A stretch of 64,000 nt of DNA from Heterocephalus glaber (GCF_000247695.1 NW_004624730.1:26442184-26506183), one strand, 5' to 3'. Positions 12,291 to 26,933 are shown, numbered from the stretch's first letter. The notes: generated by a model from the letters alone, not told the origin. Numbers and translations: made by a program.

Positions 12291-12370
12291 TTTTTATGGT
12301 GCTGTCGATTGAACCCAGGGCCTTGCTCATGCTGAGCAAGCACTCTACCACTGAGCTACATCTTCAGCCT
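12291..12370 (-). repeat. Old ID-type SINE, antisense to HPS3
   Basis: GGTGCTGTCGATTGAACCCA, GGGCCTTGCTCATGCTGAGC and CCACTGAGCTACATCTTCAG are the reverse complement of an ID body closer to the general rodent ID type than to the younger copies here. No clear target duplication. Confidence 0.75.
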
Positions 12371-12623
12371 TCTTTGGTCCTTAAAGCTGTTAAACCAAGG
12401 CAGTGTTTGTACTGATATATGTGTTAAACTGGCTCACAGATTGTAGAGAAAGAAAACTCAGCTAAGGCCCTATTGAATGATGTTAAATAACGTATTTACT
12501 ATATTTATTGTCAGTGTCTAATATGCTCAAATATGTCATTAACACAAGTTAGATGTGTTTAAGAACTGGAGGACTATTGGATGTGTTTCTTCAGCATCAT
12601 TAGCTGTTTGTCTCTTGTTTTAG

Positions 12624-12878
<255 letters not shown>

Positions 12879-12910
12879 TAAATAGGGGAACAGGTGAAGG
12901 GAGGTGGTTT

Positions 12911-13026
12911 TTGGTTTTTTGGGGGTTTTTTTGTTTTTTGTTTTTTTTTTTGGTACTGGGGATTGAACTCGGGACCTTGCACTTGCGAGGCAGGTGGCGG
13001 AACTACTGAGCTAAATCCCCAGCCCA
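12911..13026 (-). repeat. ID-type SINE, antisense to HPS3, with target duplication
   Basis: A long T/G-rich tail, then GGTACTGGGGATTGAACTCG and CTACTGAGCTAAATCCCCAG. The direct repeat GGAGGTGGTTT is at 12900-12910 and 13027-13037. Confidence 0.93.
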
Positions 13027-13772
13027 GGAGGTGGTTTGTTTATTCACTTATTTCATAAGCATTTATTGAACACATACTGTGTACCATGCACTGTTCTGGG
13101 CTTAGAGACACAAATGACTGACCCATTCCTGTCTTGAGTCACCATTTGTTAGAAGAGCAGTCTCAAGTGCATCACTGTCCTGCCGCTTAACTTCGGAATT
13201 GGAAGGTTTTTTTAGGCCTTCAGGTGCCACCCCCCCCTCCCCCCGTTACCAGTGAAAAAATCTCTCAGTCCTATTACTTCTTTATCATCTGTTAGCTTAA
13301 AGTGTAGGTGTCATTTGGACAGTCCATGATTTTAATCTTAGTAGTTAGTGCTTTTATGATGTCAGAAAGAGACACTAGAGTGAATTAACAATTTTTGTTT
13401 TTGAGAATGTTGTTTACAGATTTTTTTACGTATGTTTCAGAGGCTTTCTTGACCTATGTGAATGATTGTAATTTAATAAAACAGACTTTTTCTAATAATG
13501 GTAACACCATTATTTTAGAGCCACGTCATGAATATTAAAATTCACTTAATGAATTAGTCTTTTTCTATATTTATTATAAACATACCAAAAGAAACTGCAT
13601 CAATTAAATGACTTGAAAAATAAAACAGGCATTTATTCCAGTTACTAATGGCACTACAGAAGTATTTTGAGATTTATGTTTCTAGAAAGTATGATCTGTT
13701 TTATTATTAGCTATGTGAAATATAAAGATTTAAAATTTACAAACTTGAGGGATTTTGTTTCCTTCCCTTTAG

Positions 13773-13953
13773 GCTTGACACCCAGCATTCCCACCTCGCC
13801 TTGCCATACTATAAGATGTCTGGTTTGTCTCTGGCTGAAGTTTTGACCCGTGTGGATTGGGCAGCAGAGTATGAATCACAGAAATATGAGAGGGGATTGA
13901 TCTTTTATATTAATCATTCACTTTGTGAAAACCTGGATGAAGAATTAAGTGAA
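13773..13953 (+). CDS. HPS3: HPS3 exon 10
   Basis: The acceptor is ttcccttag and the donor is AGTGAA|gtgaat. Its first G completes Arg with exon 9. It encodes [20 protein letters not shown], then [19 protein letters not shown], and ends in phase 0. The donor was placed so that the next exon reads ELAAKVVQM. Confidence 0.93.
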
Positions 13954-14700
13954 GTGAATATTGTTTCTTAGTTACAACTAATATTTTTAACTCATTTTAT
14001 TAATTTATTCTATATCATATTATTTGGAAGTCAATTTCAACTATTTTCATCTTTGTTATTCTTTTTCTCAAAAAAACTAACATGCCATTTTCCTTATTAA
14101 TGATTACAGAGCCTGTGGATCCTTTTCTTGCCTAGTGACAGTAGCATGGGTTCTGGAATGTGGTCCTTGCCTTCCTTTCCATTTGCAGTCCTGCCCCCAA
14201 CTCCGGTGCCCCTGTTCTCCAGATGTCCAAAGCAACTTAGAAAACCTTGGCCCAGTGACTTTAAAACATTAAAGAGTATTTTTAGTGCCTTATGTATATT
14301 AAATATAGCTGGAAATTGTAATATCAAATGCTTTGGAGAAAAAAGTTTTCTCATATAGATTACTTCACTGGGTATATTTTGAACTAAGTTGTTTTTCTAA
14401 AGTGTAATTTATTGAAATACTTATTTTTTTTCTGAATTTCTGTTAAAATAAGAAATGTTGGTCACAACCTGGTACATATTTCCACTGCTTTTTCTTCATT
14501 ATTATTCAGCAGAGAGATCATGTCAGGTCATCTCAGATCTCTCATGTATCCAAATCAACTCATTTTTAATCAAAACGTGGTACTATAATTTTATCTTTAA
14601 TTATAATGTTTGTATCTTATGTCTTTGGGTGTCTGTGAATATTCAATTTTGATTTCTTTTGGCTGATATGCCTTTTATTCTTTGTTCTTGCTCATCAAAG

Positions 14701-14934
14701 GAATTAGCAGCAAAAGTGGTTCAGATGTTTCACGTAGCTGAGCCGAAACAATTGCCCCATATTCTCTGTAGTCCTTCTGTGAAGAACGTGAATCCCTTAA
14801 CTGCCTTGAGCTGTCTAAGGAAACTGGATACCCGTGGACTCTCCTCAGTCTTAGTGACACTGACAAAAGCAGCACTGGCTCTAAAGATGGGAGATCTTGA
14901 CATGCATAGAAGTGAAATGAAAAGTCATTCAGAG
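14701..14934 (+). CDS. HPS3: HPS3 exon 11
   Basis: The acceptor is gctcatcaaag and the donor is TCAGAG|gtatgg. It has 78 codons in phase 0, from [20 protein letters not shown] to [14 protein letters not shown]. Confidence 0.95.
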
Positions 14935-16118
14935 GTATGGTGCTCTGCCTGTTGTCAACAACAGGAGGATACAGGAGGCTGAAATCCAGAGGAGTTTTGG
15001 CTTTTTATAGCTCATGCTTTCTTGCTGTAATGGGGAATCGACTTAATATTAGACAGAAAGTGATCCAAGTGGGACTTTGGATCTGACAAATGAAAAAGAA
15101 GTAAAACTGATAAATGACAGCAGTGGATAGTAAGAGATCTTTCAATTTAGTGTGAAGTACATTCAGCACACTTGTTGGTACTAAGAATATACAGGCTCTG
15201 CCCAGAGCCAACAATCTGATCTGGCATGAGAAATATGGTATATTCACTGAAGAGAGCGCAGAGTGATGTGTACTCAAATATATGCTTGTAAGCCTTATTA
15301 GTCATCTAGTAGATATCACAGGTGACTTTACAGAAGATTGGACATTTGAATGGTGTATCAAAGGAAAAAGGGTCATTTCCCTTGGAAAAGAAAGCCTTTA
15401 GGGACATGAATCAAAGATGTTAATCATTTAAGGAAAGAAAATTGGAAATAATGTTGTTTGAGCTTTTTTTGTATCCTGAGGCTATGCTAGGCCCCTTGCA
15501 TATGTTAACTTCTTTAATTCTTACAGTAATGCTATGAGGTAGATATATTATGACTATTATGCAGATGAGGCAGGAAATAGACAGAAAGCTTAACTTGTCC
15601 CTGATCTCACAGTTGGCAAGTGGGAGGGCCATAGCTTGCTTTCAGAATCTGTGTCCTATACTGATATTTTTGTTGCCTAAATGTCAGATGCCCACAGTAA
15701 AACTGTGGCTGTAAAGTAAAAGCTGAAATGCTTTATTACTTTGCAAGTGACATGCTGTATTATAATAAGAGAACATGTCAGCATCGGAGCATCTGCTTTA
15801 AAGAGTCCTGGAAAAAAATTAATTTTCTTTCTGTAAGTTCCTTAAGTTTGCAAAAAACTTTTTTTTTCAAACTGAATTGAACTAAATCTAAGGCTCTCTA
15901 CAAAAATTGAACATCTTGATGTTTACTTAAATATTAATAACTTCTGTCAGGCAGTTAATAATGTCCTGCTTAAGGTTCATAAACTAGTCTTTATTTTAAA
16001 AATGTGATTTTAATTAAATTATTAACCCTGAATCCCAAATGCATGAGGATATACCTGTGAGAGGATAATCTGAATGCAGTGTACACTTCTTTTCTAAATT
16101 TTTTTTTTTTATCGGAAG

Positions 16119-16304
16119 ATGAAGTTGGTATGTGGCTTCATTCTGGAACCTCGGCTACTGATTCAACAGAGGAAGAGACAGATTGTTCCAACGGAGCTTG
16201 CAGTTCACTTGAAGGAGACTCAGCCTGGATTGCTTGTGGCTGCAGTCCTGGGTTTACAGAAGAATAACAAAATTGGAATTGAAGAGGCGGATTCTTTCTT
16301 TAAG
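16119..16304 (+). CDS. HPS3: HPS3 exon 12
   Basis: The acceptor is a long T-run, then atcggaag; the donor is TTTAAG|gtttgt. It has 62 codons, from [20 protein letters not shown] to [10 protein letters not shown]. The methionine at the start is internal to the protein, not a start site. Confidence 0.95.
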
Positions 16305-16644
16305 GTTTGTCACATTAAAAATGTAATTTTTCTGAGTAGCTTGATAAAAATCAGTGGAAACGCAGGGAGAACAATAAGAAGTGAGATTTTTATTTCTTTA
16401 TTGAAAAAACTGGCTTACACATAAGTAACATAAAAGTACAAATACAGAATATTTCTGGAGAAACTCTATTCATGCAACCATGCAACCAACAACTATTTCT
16501 TCTTAAGAATGTCTAAGTTTGTTTTTGCCATGGTACTAAAGCATTATTTTCACGGCCCACTTGATGGTGTGGTATTCAGTCTAGCTATAATTTGATCAGT
16601 GCTGTATTTATTTGGGACACAAGGGCTGTTTTTCTGTTTTTAAG

Positions 16645-16833
16645 GTGCTCTGTGGTAAGGATGAAGATACGATTCCTCAGCTCTTGGTAGACTTTTGGGA
16701 AGCGCAGCTGGTGGCCTGTCTCCCAGATGTGGTACTTCAGGAGCTCTGTTACAAGCTCATATCACAGTACACCTGGAGATTATCTAAGAGACAACTTCCT
16801 GATACCACACCCTTGAGAACATCAGAGGATCTG
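16645..16833 (+). CDS. HPS3: HPS3 exon 13
   Basis: The acceptor is tctgtttttaag and the donor is GATCTG|gtaaga. It has 63 codons, from [20 protein letters not shown] to [12 protein letters not shown], in phase 0 at both ends. Confidence 0.95.
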
Positions 16834-17781
16834 GTAAGATAATAGAATGATATTTTAAATTAAACTAATACATTATAGATTACAATAATCTGTCTTATTG
16901 TTAATGAGTTGGAATTGAACCTAGTTTTCTGTTACAAATATCTTACTTAAGCTATAGTTAAAAATACACCTAATACTTGTCTATTACCAAAATTGCCCAT
17001 ATTTAAGTAATTTTAAGTTCTGAAGAATGCCTCATATTTCTCCTGTGTTACTTATTCACAATAATAATACCTCAGTATTCAAAGCATGTGGAAAGGACAC
17101 CACCATGTCTGTACTTCCTCAGCAGAGGATTGATAAGGAGAACATGAGAGAAGAGACTGCTACTACCCTCCCAGATGGGAGAAGAACTTCAGAAAGCTAG
17201 TTGGCAGGGAGGCTGCCCCAGAGGGCATACATTTCCTGTCAGCTGCCCACAAAAGAACAGTTCTTTAGCATTACATAATCACCTTTTCTACTCTTCTTGC
17301 TCCCTTTTCCTTTTTCAGCCTTTTGCCTCTCATGGCTGCCACCATACCTAATATGAGTTAACTGAAAAGGTTGCTAGCTTCTTAAATAAGGGTTGGTCCA
17401 TGGGAATTGTCTTGAACTGATGGAAGACATTTTGCCTCCCAAATGAAATAGTATAAATAAAAACTATTTCCAGCATTACTGTTAAGTCTTTTTGAGTATA
17501 ATTAGCTTATAAGCAATATGGCTCTTTTTGTTAGAAAGTACTTGATTGGAATATTTTAAATTTTAAAATATAAGCAAATATTTAGTGCAGATTTTGAGAG
17601 GCAGAAACAAGGCTGAACCTCTAGAGTAATACATCTGAAAGACTTCCTATTGCTAGGACAGTGTATACCTGATTCTGTGATGTGGCAGAGGATTAATGAT
17701 TGCTTACCTTTTGTGAATGAGTGTGGAGAATTTGTTATTGTTACTATATTTTGTTTATGATACTTTCCTTTTATTTTGTAG

Positions 17782-17982
<201 letters not shown>

Positions 17983-18186
17983 TAGGCATACTTAAGAGCT
18001 TTGTTGGAAATGGGTGCCTCTGCCTGGAGCTGCTGATGGGGTGTGTGTGAGCTGAGAGGCCAGCCTCACTGAGGTAAGTGGGCAGGCTGTACCAGGTTAC
18101 GTGACCATTGTCATCGTTTTCAGGATGTGTTTGAAAACACTTTGTGAAATTAAAGTGTAGCAAGTGTGTAGTGGTGTTCTTAACTG

Positions 18187-18229
18187 ATGTGTGTGTGTGT
18201 GTGTGTGTGTGTGTGTCTCTGTGTGTGTT
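18187..18229. repeat. (GT)n microsatellite
   Basis: A dinucleotide GT run with one CT interruption, in HPS3 intron 14; probably length-polymorphic. Confidence 0.9.
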
Positions 18230-19314
18230 AACATAATGTAGACCTTTAAACCAAGCCAACCACATATGATTGGTTGTATCCTATTAGGAAGACAGGTCGA
18301 AGTAGCCAGCTTATCTGGCTTCTTCTACCAAAGATTTTCAAAAAATAGTGAAGTATAATTAGAGGATTTAAATCATCCTGTTCTGACCAGGGTGACAATG
18401 AGAAAGCCTGCATTTGACTTGGTGGATTATGCTTGGCTTAACTGTGCATATGATTTTATTTAATGTAGCTCAGTAGCCCAATGACTGAATATTGTTTCCA
18501 CATTTGTTTTGTTTGGTCTGCCTAATATAGCTGACAATATGTAAAAATTAGAATTTTGTGTCAAGAATTGTGGTTTTCAAGGCCCTCAAAATTCGCACCA
18601 GAGCTGGCAACCTGAGACCTTTATTGCTTCTGAGACCTGGGGGCTGGAGCCGACCAGTGGCCCCTCGTGGGCAAGGCTCATGCCATCTCGTCAGCACAGC
18701 TCTCAGTTTGCTGTTGTCTAGCCTGGAGGCTGAGTGGCTCATGTCTATTTTTCTTATACTCAACTGCCTGTATGCATTTTCATTCTGAGTTTGTAGTCCC
18801 TGACTTAAACTTTAGCAACATTATTGCTTCTGGAACCAGATGCCAAATTGGGGGTGAGCTTTGAGGTAGAAAGCTTAAGAGGCCTTGTTGCTTAGACTCA
18901 GCTTCCAGACAGGACTGCGTTGTCCTCAGAGATGGAGTTATTTACATTTGTCTTTGACAAATCACCAATGAAGATTCTTGTTATCTAGTACGTTTTTGAT
19001 GCAGAGGCTTCTAAGGGCTTAGCCTTTGATGTGTTCATTTTACAAATATTGCTTGAGCATTGACTGGAAATCATGTGGACAACAATGGACTCTGCCCCTT
19101 CTCCCAGAACATTACATAGTAATGACATATTTAAAATTGGAATAAGTGCCATTTTAAATTTCCACTGTGAAGTTGTAAATCATATTTTTTTTCTAAAGCA
19201 TATTTATAATCATTGTGTGGAAAAGTATAATTTAGTGATCTTTTAAAATCCATTTAAAAGTATTTTAAAAGGGTACATTCTTCCTGAGAATCTTTGCTAT
19301 TAAAGGATAGAAAT

Positions 19315-19413
19315 GTTGCTGGGTGTGATGGTATACACCTGTAATCTCAGCACTCTAGGAGGCTGAGGCAGGAGGATCACAGAGAGCCTGGACTCCAGTA
19401 CCGAAAGAAAAAG
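19315..19413 (+). repeat. B1/ID-type SINE, internally shortened, with target duplication
   Basis: A B1 left half (GCTGGGTGTGATGGTATACA, GGCTGAGGCAGGAGGATCAC) runs directly into an ID-like 3' end (CTCCAGTACCGAAAG). The target duplication AAAGGATAGAAAT is at 19302-19314 and 19414-19426, exact. Confidence 0.88.
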
Positions 19414-20699
19414 AAAGGATAGAAATATCAAAGTAAACTTTTAAAAATTATTTTTCTAATTATAGCTTTTTCTGTATTATCTCTGTGTTAGTCTTAATCA
19501 TTAAGAAGAAAATAAGTATCAAAAAACAAGATTTCACCTAGAGAAATGGGGAAATTCAGAATCACCTAGAGAGCTTTTCCAAAATTGTGTAACTGTCCTC
19601 TCCTCCCCTCCCCACAGATTTGATATGAATGTCTTTTTTCCTCAAATATTTTAAGATTATATTTGTGCTATAAGTAAGATCTATAAATCATTTATATAGC
19701 CAAAAGCTGCTATTTGGAAGATTATAGTAAATATCCTGCTCTTTGCCAAAATTATCGTGGTTCTCATCCTACCTACCCCCATGTCCTTGCCAACCATCTT
19801 TCCTTAAAAACACAGTTATGATTGTCTAGACAGAGAAGACAGATCTGTGCATTGCAGCCCTGCAGACTCAGGACTGAGGATGAGGGTGGATGGAGAAGGG
19901 AATAAATAGTGCATTTGTTGGGTTTGGAGAGGAGTCCATTTCCAATATTGAAAGAAAATGGAGTACTCTAAGAAACAGACTACATTAACAGTATTTCAAA
20001 GAATAACAGTAATCTTTGGACCACTCTTCAGCTGGTGAAATATGTGCTGTTTAGTGTTTCTCAGCTATAGTAGTCATTATCAAACTTTTAATTATATGTA
20101 TAAAACTAAGTAAATGCTCTTAAGTAATCCATTTTGTACCAAGTAGTGACTCATTTCCATTTTTCACTGGGTTTGGTGCCCTTTTCCTTCCTGCCTCACC
20201 CATTTTTCCAATAGATCAAGGGTAGCTATAGAAATAATCTGTTTTCTTTCTTGTTGGGAGATCCTGTGAATGGGAGATTATCACTTTTTTTCACTTTTGC
20301 CATCTTACTGTCAGGAACTTATGAAGATGAATAATTTGTTAAACTGCTGAAAGAACAGATACCAACCTTATTCTCCTGGCTATTCCTTGATAGACATTTG
20401 GAATAAGATAATCATGCTGACTGTGAATAGATAGTTCATGTTCCATGTCCTCCTGTAAGTCTGAGAACATGCTGTAGCAAAAAAGATACAGGGAAAAGAA
20501 TCCAAGATATGACTGTCTGTCTTATAGGTGAAAGGGAAAATGATTATTTTTGTGTAGAATCAATACTATATACAAATTAAAGTAAAATACTATTAAAGTT
20601 GCTTAAAAGTATAATACTAGTGAAGATCTACGTACTGAAATAATGGCTGTTCCTTGTCATTCAGCAAATGAGGTAAAGAGTATTGGTAAAAACAACAGT

Positions 20700-21260
20700 G
20701 TTAGTTTTTTTAAATATTAAATTTTTTGGTTGTATACATAGTACATGCTCATGGAACATTTGGAAAATACAGAAAAGTATGAAAAGAAAACCAAAAAATG
20801 GGCTTTGTCCTTCTATCCAGTGAGCTAATCTGTTTCAAATGTAGTTCTCTTCCAGAAGTATTTCTTTATGTGAATATATCTGCATGGATTTTATTAAAGT
20901 GATCATACACTAAATATAATTTTGTATTTCAATTTTTTACTCATCATTTTATCACATTTTTTTCTTAACTGGCCTTTGAAAACATAATTTTGATGACTGT
21001 TATATCCCATCATATGAATGTACTATAATTTATTTAACTCATTTAACTTAAATGTTTGAACATTCAAACAACTTCTGATTTTTCAATATTCTTATGATGA
21101 ACATCGGAGATAAATCTTTGACTACCACATATTGATTATTTCTTTAAGATAGAATTTTAAAGAATTTCCATTAGTTTTAATTTGCAGTCCATCCAAAACA
21201 AATGAAATATTTTTAAATGATTATTTCTATTAAACATCTTTATTTCTTTAAACTAGAGAT
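20700..21260. repeat. Probable ancient interspersed repeat, family not assigned
   Basis: The stretch around 20745-20790 (ATGCTCATGGAACATTTGGA, AAAATACAGAAAAGTATG) and ATTCTTATGATGAACATCGG near 21091 recall widespread old mammalian repeats. There is no coding signal. It lies in HPS3 intron 14. Confidence 0.35.
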
Positions 21261-21456
21261 GGATGAGTTAAAGATTATTTAATACTTCAGTCCTCTCAGT
21301 GCTACAAAAAAAAAGTGTTCTAAAATTGCAGTGTTTGTTGTTTTTGTTTTTGTCTTTGCAAGTGAGGGTTAGTTGGGTTTTTTTTAATGTATGCTACATT
21401 GTGTGTTTTAGTTTTCAGATGCTTCATTCCCTGACCTATCACTTTTCTGTTCATAG

Positions 21457-21699
<243 letters not shown>

Positions 21700-21879
21700 T
21701 GACTATCAGATTTGATACTCTTGTTACTTTATAAAATGGGAATGATTTATGCCAATCCAACTTTACAAAACTGTGTGGATCCAGTGAATATATATATACT
21801 TAATGTTATATGTTTTGAGTACTGTTAATGCTATTAAAATGCATGGTGATGACATGTTACCATCTTTAAAAATTTTTTG

Positions 21880-23345
21880 GGGGGGATTGTGGTAGCTTTC
21901 CCATTACTGCATCTCTGATTCCCTAGAGTTTCCTGCACCTTCAGTTTTCCTTTCAGAGCTTCATGCATTGTCCTCTCAAAGACTCCTTGCCTGGCCTCCC
22001 AGCACTTTCTCTGTAATCTGGGTGGACATCTCCCTGACTACACAACTCTTGCATTCTGCACACCAGTAAAACCACCATCGTGTGGTGATACTGCCAAGGT
22101 CTACTATAAGAAGGAGCAGTAACCAGATTCCCTTAGACCATCATGGCAGGAACAGCCTCTGAGTGCCTGGATATCTGAGCACAGTGAAATTAATTCTGGG
22201 GAACCAATTCCCTCGGAGGCTTCTCTTGAACAGGGGTCATAGAGACTCTTGTCAAATGAAAAGTTTATACTTTTGTATCCTGAGCCTACAATTTCTGAGA
22301 TGACCTCAAGGCATCTATCTTCTTGTCCCCAGAGTACTTAGTTTCATTTCGTTATTTTTTAAGAGTAGAAAGAATTTATTGAGAGAAAGATAGCTTTTGC
22401 CTAAGAGAGACAAAGGGGCCCAGAAAGTGTGTTCCCCTAAAGTGGGTTGTCCCCACTTAGTGTCTTTTTTAATGGTGCTAATCTCTTCAGCAACTACACC
22501 ATCTTTAGCCCCAACTTTACTTACATATGCTTCCTTTTGGGCCAGAATTTAAGATTTTTCCAATTTTTCTGATCTGCTTTTTGCCTGTGATTATCTCTAT
22601 AAGTCTGGCTAAAAGCAGCCAGCAGTAACCATGTCACAGCCTGAACTTTAGACTGTCCTGAAATTTCCTCTCCAAGCAATTAGTCTGCCGCCTTTACCTT
22701 CAGTTTCCCACAGTCAAAAGATGGGTGAAGTATAGATAAATTTTCTGCCAGACTATAATATACATGGCTTCTAGTCCAATTGCTCATAAAATCCTTGCTT
22801 GACACTGAAAACTCCTGGCCTTTACAGACTATTCTTCTAAGCTCTGACTAGAATTGCCCATCAGACTATGCTTGAGGCATTTTAGGCTTTCTTCAGCCCA
22901 CTTCTTCAAACTGCTCTGCAAACCAGTTCTAAAGGCTTCTGAGCAACATGGTCATGTCTGGTTAGAGTGATTACCCCACTTCTCTAGTACCAGTTTTTTA
23001 TATTGTTAGCTTTCCCAAAGCTGGGACACAAGACCCAACAACCACAACTTAAAAGAGGAGAGGTTTAGTTTGGCTTGTGGTTTCCAGGTTTTCAGTCCAT
23101 GGTTGGCTGGCCCCAAGGCAGTAACATCATGGTAGAAAAGGGGAATGGGAGAACAAATCTGCTTAGTTTATTGTGGCTGGGAAACAGAGCAAGGGAGCAG
23201 TGCCAGGAAGGAAAAGGTGAGGAACCATATATAGATCTCAGGGTCACACCACTGTGACCCACCTTGACACACTCAGAAGTGTACTTTACTAATCACCCAG
23301 GAGGGTCTCAGACCAATCAAGTTGATAGTCCACCTTCACTGTCAC
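21880..23345 (-). repeat. Composite old repeat filling HPS3 intron 15
   Basis: No exon is supported here. The right part (about 23000-23345: GCTGGGACACAAGACCCAAC, AACTTAAAAGAGGAGAGG, TTCAGTCCATGGTTGGCTGG) is the reverse complement of the family at 58895-59305 and 61420-61845. Similar strings GTAGCTTTCCCATTACTG (about 21891) and GTTAGCTTTCCCAAAGCTGG (about 23005) bracket the left part. Confidence 0.5.
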
Positions 23346-23617
23346 AAAGGTAATAACTTAAAAATTTAGGAAATATAATATATAATATTTTCTATATTAT
23401 GTGGTGTTTAGTTTAGAAATTAGCAGGTTTTAAACTGTAGTATTTTTTCTTCTTTCCTGCTTGCCACCTAAGATATGATAGCAGGACATGCATATTTCTT
23501 CTTCAAAATAGCCATGTACATATATGTATTCCAGGTTACAAACTTTACTTTTGTTTCAGTTTATGCAGAAGACTGGGTGCTAGTATTACTTCTGTTTAAT
23601 GAAGTTGAATGCTTTAA

Positions 23618-23827
<210 letters not shown>

Positions 23828-24270
23828 TGATTATGAATTTAAATTTTAGACTTGCTGGGGCCTTGCTTTCTCTAATTTTTTCATGTGACTCTCAAGTGAG
23901 ATGAAGAGGCCTTACAGAATCATCTGTAGAGCTTACTTCCAGCATCTGATGCCCCCTGCCCAAATGTGAGAATTCCTTTATCTTTTCTGGTCACAGAGCT
24001 GACACTCTTTTAAGGTAATATTTTCAAACACTTAACAAATTATCATAGGCATAGAAACTCACAGCCTCAATATTTTAAACATTTGTGTAGCCATTATGAT
24101 AATTATATCTTTTATGAATGCGCTCAATGCTTAATTTACTTCAGGTAGGAATTTATTAAGATTATGAGTATTAAGCATCATTGTAGATATTAAAGAATAA
24201 GTTCTTTAAGAATTAAAAAAGTTGAAAGTCTAAATTGTAAGGTTTTTTTACAGCATAGGTAATTATTTGA

Positions 24271-24374
24271 GTCAGGCCTTATTTAGGTTCTTTTTCTTTT
24301 TTGATACTGGGGATCGAACTCAGAATCTTGCGCTTTCAAGGCAGGCACGGCACCACTGAGCTAAATCCCCAGCC
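24271..24374 (-). repeat. ID-type SINE with an extra 3' tail, antisense to HPS3
   Basis: The ID body is at about 24303-24374 (GATACTGGGGATCGAACTCA to CTGAGCTAAATCCCCAGCC). Target duplications of 20 bp with one mismatch lie at 24251-24270 and 24375-24394. Between the left duplication and the T-rich tail are 20 bases (24271-24290, GTCAGGCCTTATTTAGGTTC) that are not SINE. Confidence 0.9.
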
Positions 24375-25909
24375 CAGCATAGGTAGTTATTTGAATTTTC
24401 ATAATTCTTAGTCATTTACCAGTCTTGATAGATACGTCATTTTCATTTTCTGTGTTGTTGTATGTTAATATTGCTAGTTAATTGTTGGCCTGATGACAGA
24501 GAGCATGGGTACATTCATTGCAGCACACATAAAATATTAGAAACTGGCAGTATTGGGTGGAATTGTATTTTCCAGTTGAGAGAATAGGTTTTTAAATATT
24601 AGGCAGAGCCAATGACCATTGAAGAACTGGAGTTCCATTTCTCAAGAGATCTTCCTATTAGTAGCTGTAGTACATTGAGAAGAGCCCAGAATGGGAGTCT
24701 GGATGATTAGAACTGAGCTCTAGGTGTGCCACTTATTAAACAACCTGGAACAAGCCAGTTTTTTAATATGTTTGATCTAATGAGATGTTCAGGACTCACT
24801 CTAGAGCAAAATATTGGGCAAAAAAAGAAGGTAAGGTTGGAGATGGTGGTTAGAAACATAGAATATGTTTAGGAACTTGGATTTCTTATGTCTCTAATGC
24901 AACATTTCCCAACCTTTACAGTTTGGCAGTTGGAAAATTGTCCAGGTATGGGAAAGCTTCCTGTATTACAATGTTAAAGGGCATCTTTGACTTCTACCTG
25001 CTAGATCCCAGTAGCGCTGCCCAGGTTATGACAGATAAAAATATTTCCAGACACTGGCAGATTGTCCCCCAGGGGACAAAAGTGTCTTAGCTGAGAACCA
25101 CTGCACTAATGTGAAATGGGTTAGTGGATGGCTTATTTAAAGGAAGTGTTTGTTACTGACTTTGTAATAATGAACTGTGATTTTTTTTTAAAGTTATAAT
25201 ATGGTAAATAACAAAAATAAGATTTTAAAAGTCATTTTAAATCCTACTAGCTGGACATAGCTATTTTTACCAATTGATAATGCTAGACAATTTTAAACTT
25301 GGATATTTATATTATAAGTCATTCCTGGTTAACTTCTAGATTTGGGTAGCTGTTAAGTGATTAGGCAAATTATTTTAATCTTTTCTTAACCTTAATTTTC
25401 CCAACTATAAATCAGGCACATTACCTACTACTATAATCTCTTTAGAATGTGGCTTAGATTAAATCAATCAAAATCTCAAATGATTTTTGAAGAAATTAAA
25501 TTAGAAGTTATGCTCGGAAGTACTATATCAGCTTTTGAAATACTCTACAGATATAAGGTATTGACCTTTTTCTAGGAGGTATAACCTGTAGTAGCCTTCT
25601 TTGTTGGGAAAAGAGAATTGAGCAGTGGTGAGATTTCTGTTGGCTCTATAAGTGCTCAACACTAGCCCCAAAGTCAATGTTTTGTATTTAGGATACTATC
25701 TAAGGGTAAGTGAACTGACTTGAGAATAAACCATCAGTAATTCATGTTTTTTACGCAAGTTTTATAAACTAGTTAGCAGTTTTTTAAAAGTCCTCTTACA
25801 TGTCAGATGTATTTTGTATTTTAATTTTCACAGGAACTCTGGAAGATAACAGATGTACTAACACATTATAGATGAGCAAATAGGACTTGGGCCTTGCAAT
25901 GATTTTCTT

Positions 25910-26006
25910 TTTTTTTTCACTTTTTTTTTGGTACTGGGGATCGAACTCGGGACCTTGCGCTTGCGAGGCAGGCACCAGAACCACTGAGCTAAATCCCTGG
26001 CCCCTA
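25910..26006 (-). repeat. ID-type SINE, near consensus, antisense to HPS3
   Basis: GGTACTGGGGATCGAACTCG, GGACCTTGCGCTTGCGAGG and CCACTGAGCTAAATCCCTGG. The target duplication CAATGATTTTCTT is at 25897-25909 and 26007-26019, exact. Confidence 0.94.
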
Positions 26007-26933
26007 CAATGATTTTCTTAAAGTCACTCACCTATTAGGGTTGTAGTGTCTGGATCCCTTCCCAAGTCTGTCTTATGCCAGAGGTAGGGATCTTTCTGAT
26101 AATCACTGCTGCTGCATTCACTAACTTTTCAGCAACAAAGCAGGTCATTCCTTTGTGTAAAGGGTAATTTAGATTGCTAGCTATTGGACGTGATTTAGGG
26201 TAGAATTTGTATTGCATTAACTGTGCAAATAGAATAGGGTGGGGCATACAAGGATCACACAGGGAATGTCCCTGAAGTGTGGGTAGAGTTGTAAGACTAA
26301 ATGCATGTTTATTGGAAATGTGGTTCTCAGGTGTCACCCTTCTCTTCCCGGGAGAGCACATATCTGTTGAGGAGTAATAGAATCATAAAACTATATAGTT
26401 ATCTTTACAAAAATGTTAGAAAAAAATTCCTTAACATTGAAAATGTTTATTAGAGCACCTTTGCAATTAGAAGAAAAGGTAGTAGTCATGAAAATAGATT
26501 TGTGCTTATTAATAATATGAAAATTTCATAATAGAAAGGTGCCAATTTTTAAAAATGTTATCCAGCAGTTAATGGTTTTTCCTGTTCTAGCAAGCAGTCT
26601 TTATATGTTAGCTACAGTATAGTCCTAACATTAAAACAGTATTCAAATGATTGTATTTTTCTTTAGAGAATAGAAGTCTATTGAAAAATAATGTAGTAAT
26701 CTAGCAATGAAATGGTAACTCCAGTAGTATAATAAAATAAATTTCATAGGGTTCTAGAAAGGGTGCATTAAGAAGCTATTAAAATCATAAAGTAATCTGT
26801 GGATTGAACAGGCTATTTTCTTCTTAGTTCTAACACTTTATTGTCTGAATTAGCTTTTAATTGGTTGAGTAAAATGAAAATTGGATGAAAAACACATTTT
26901 CATTTCTAACTCAGGTTTTCTTTCCATAAACAG

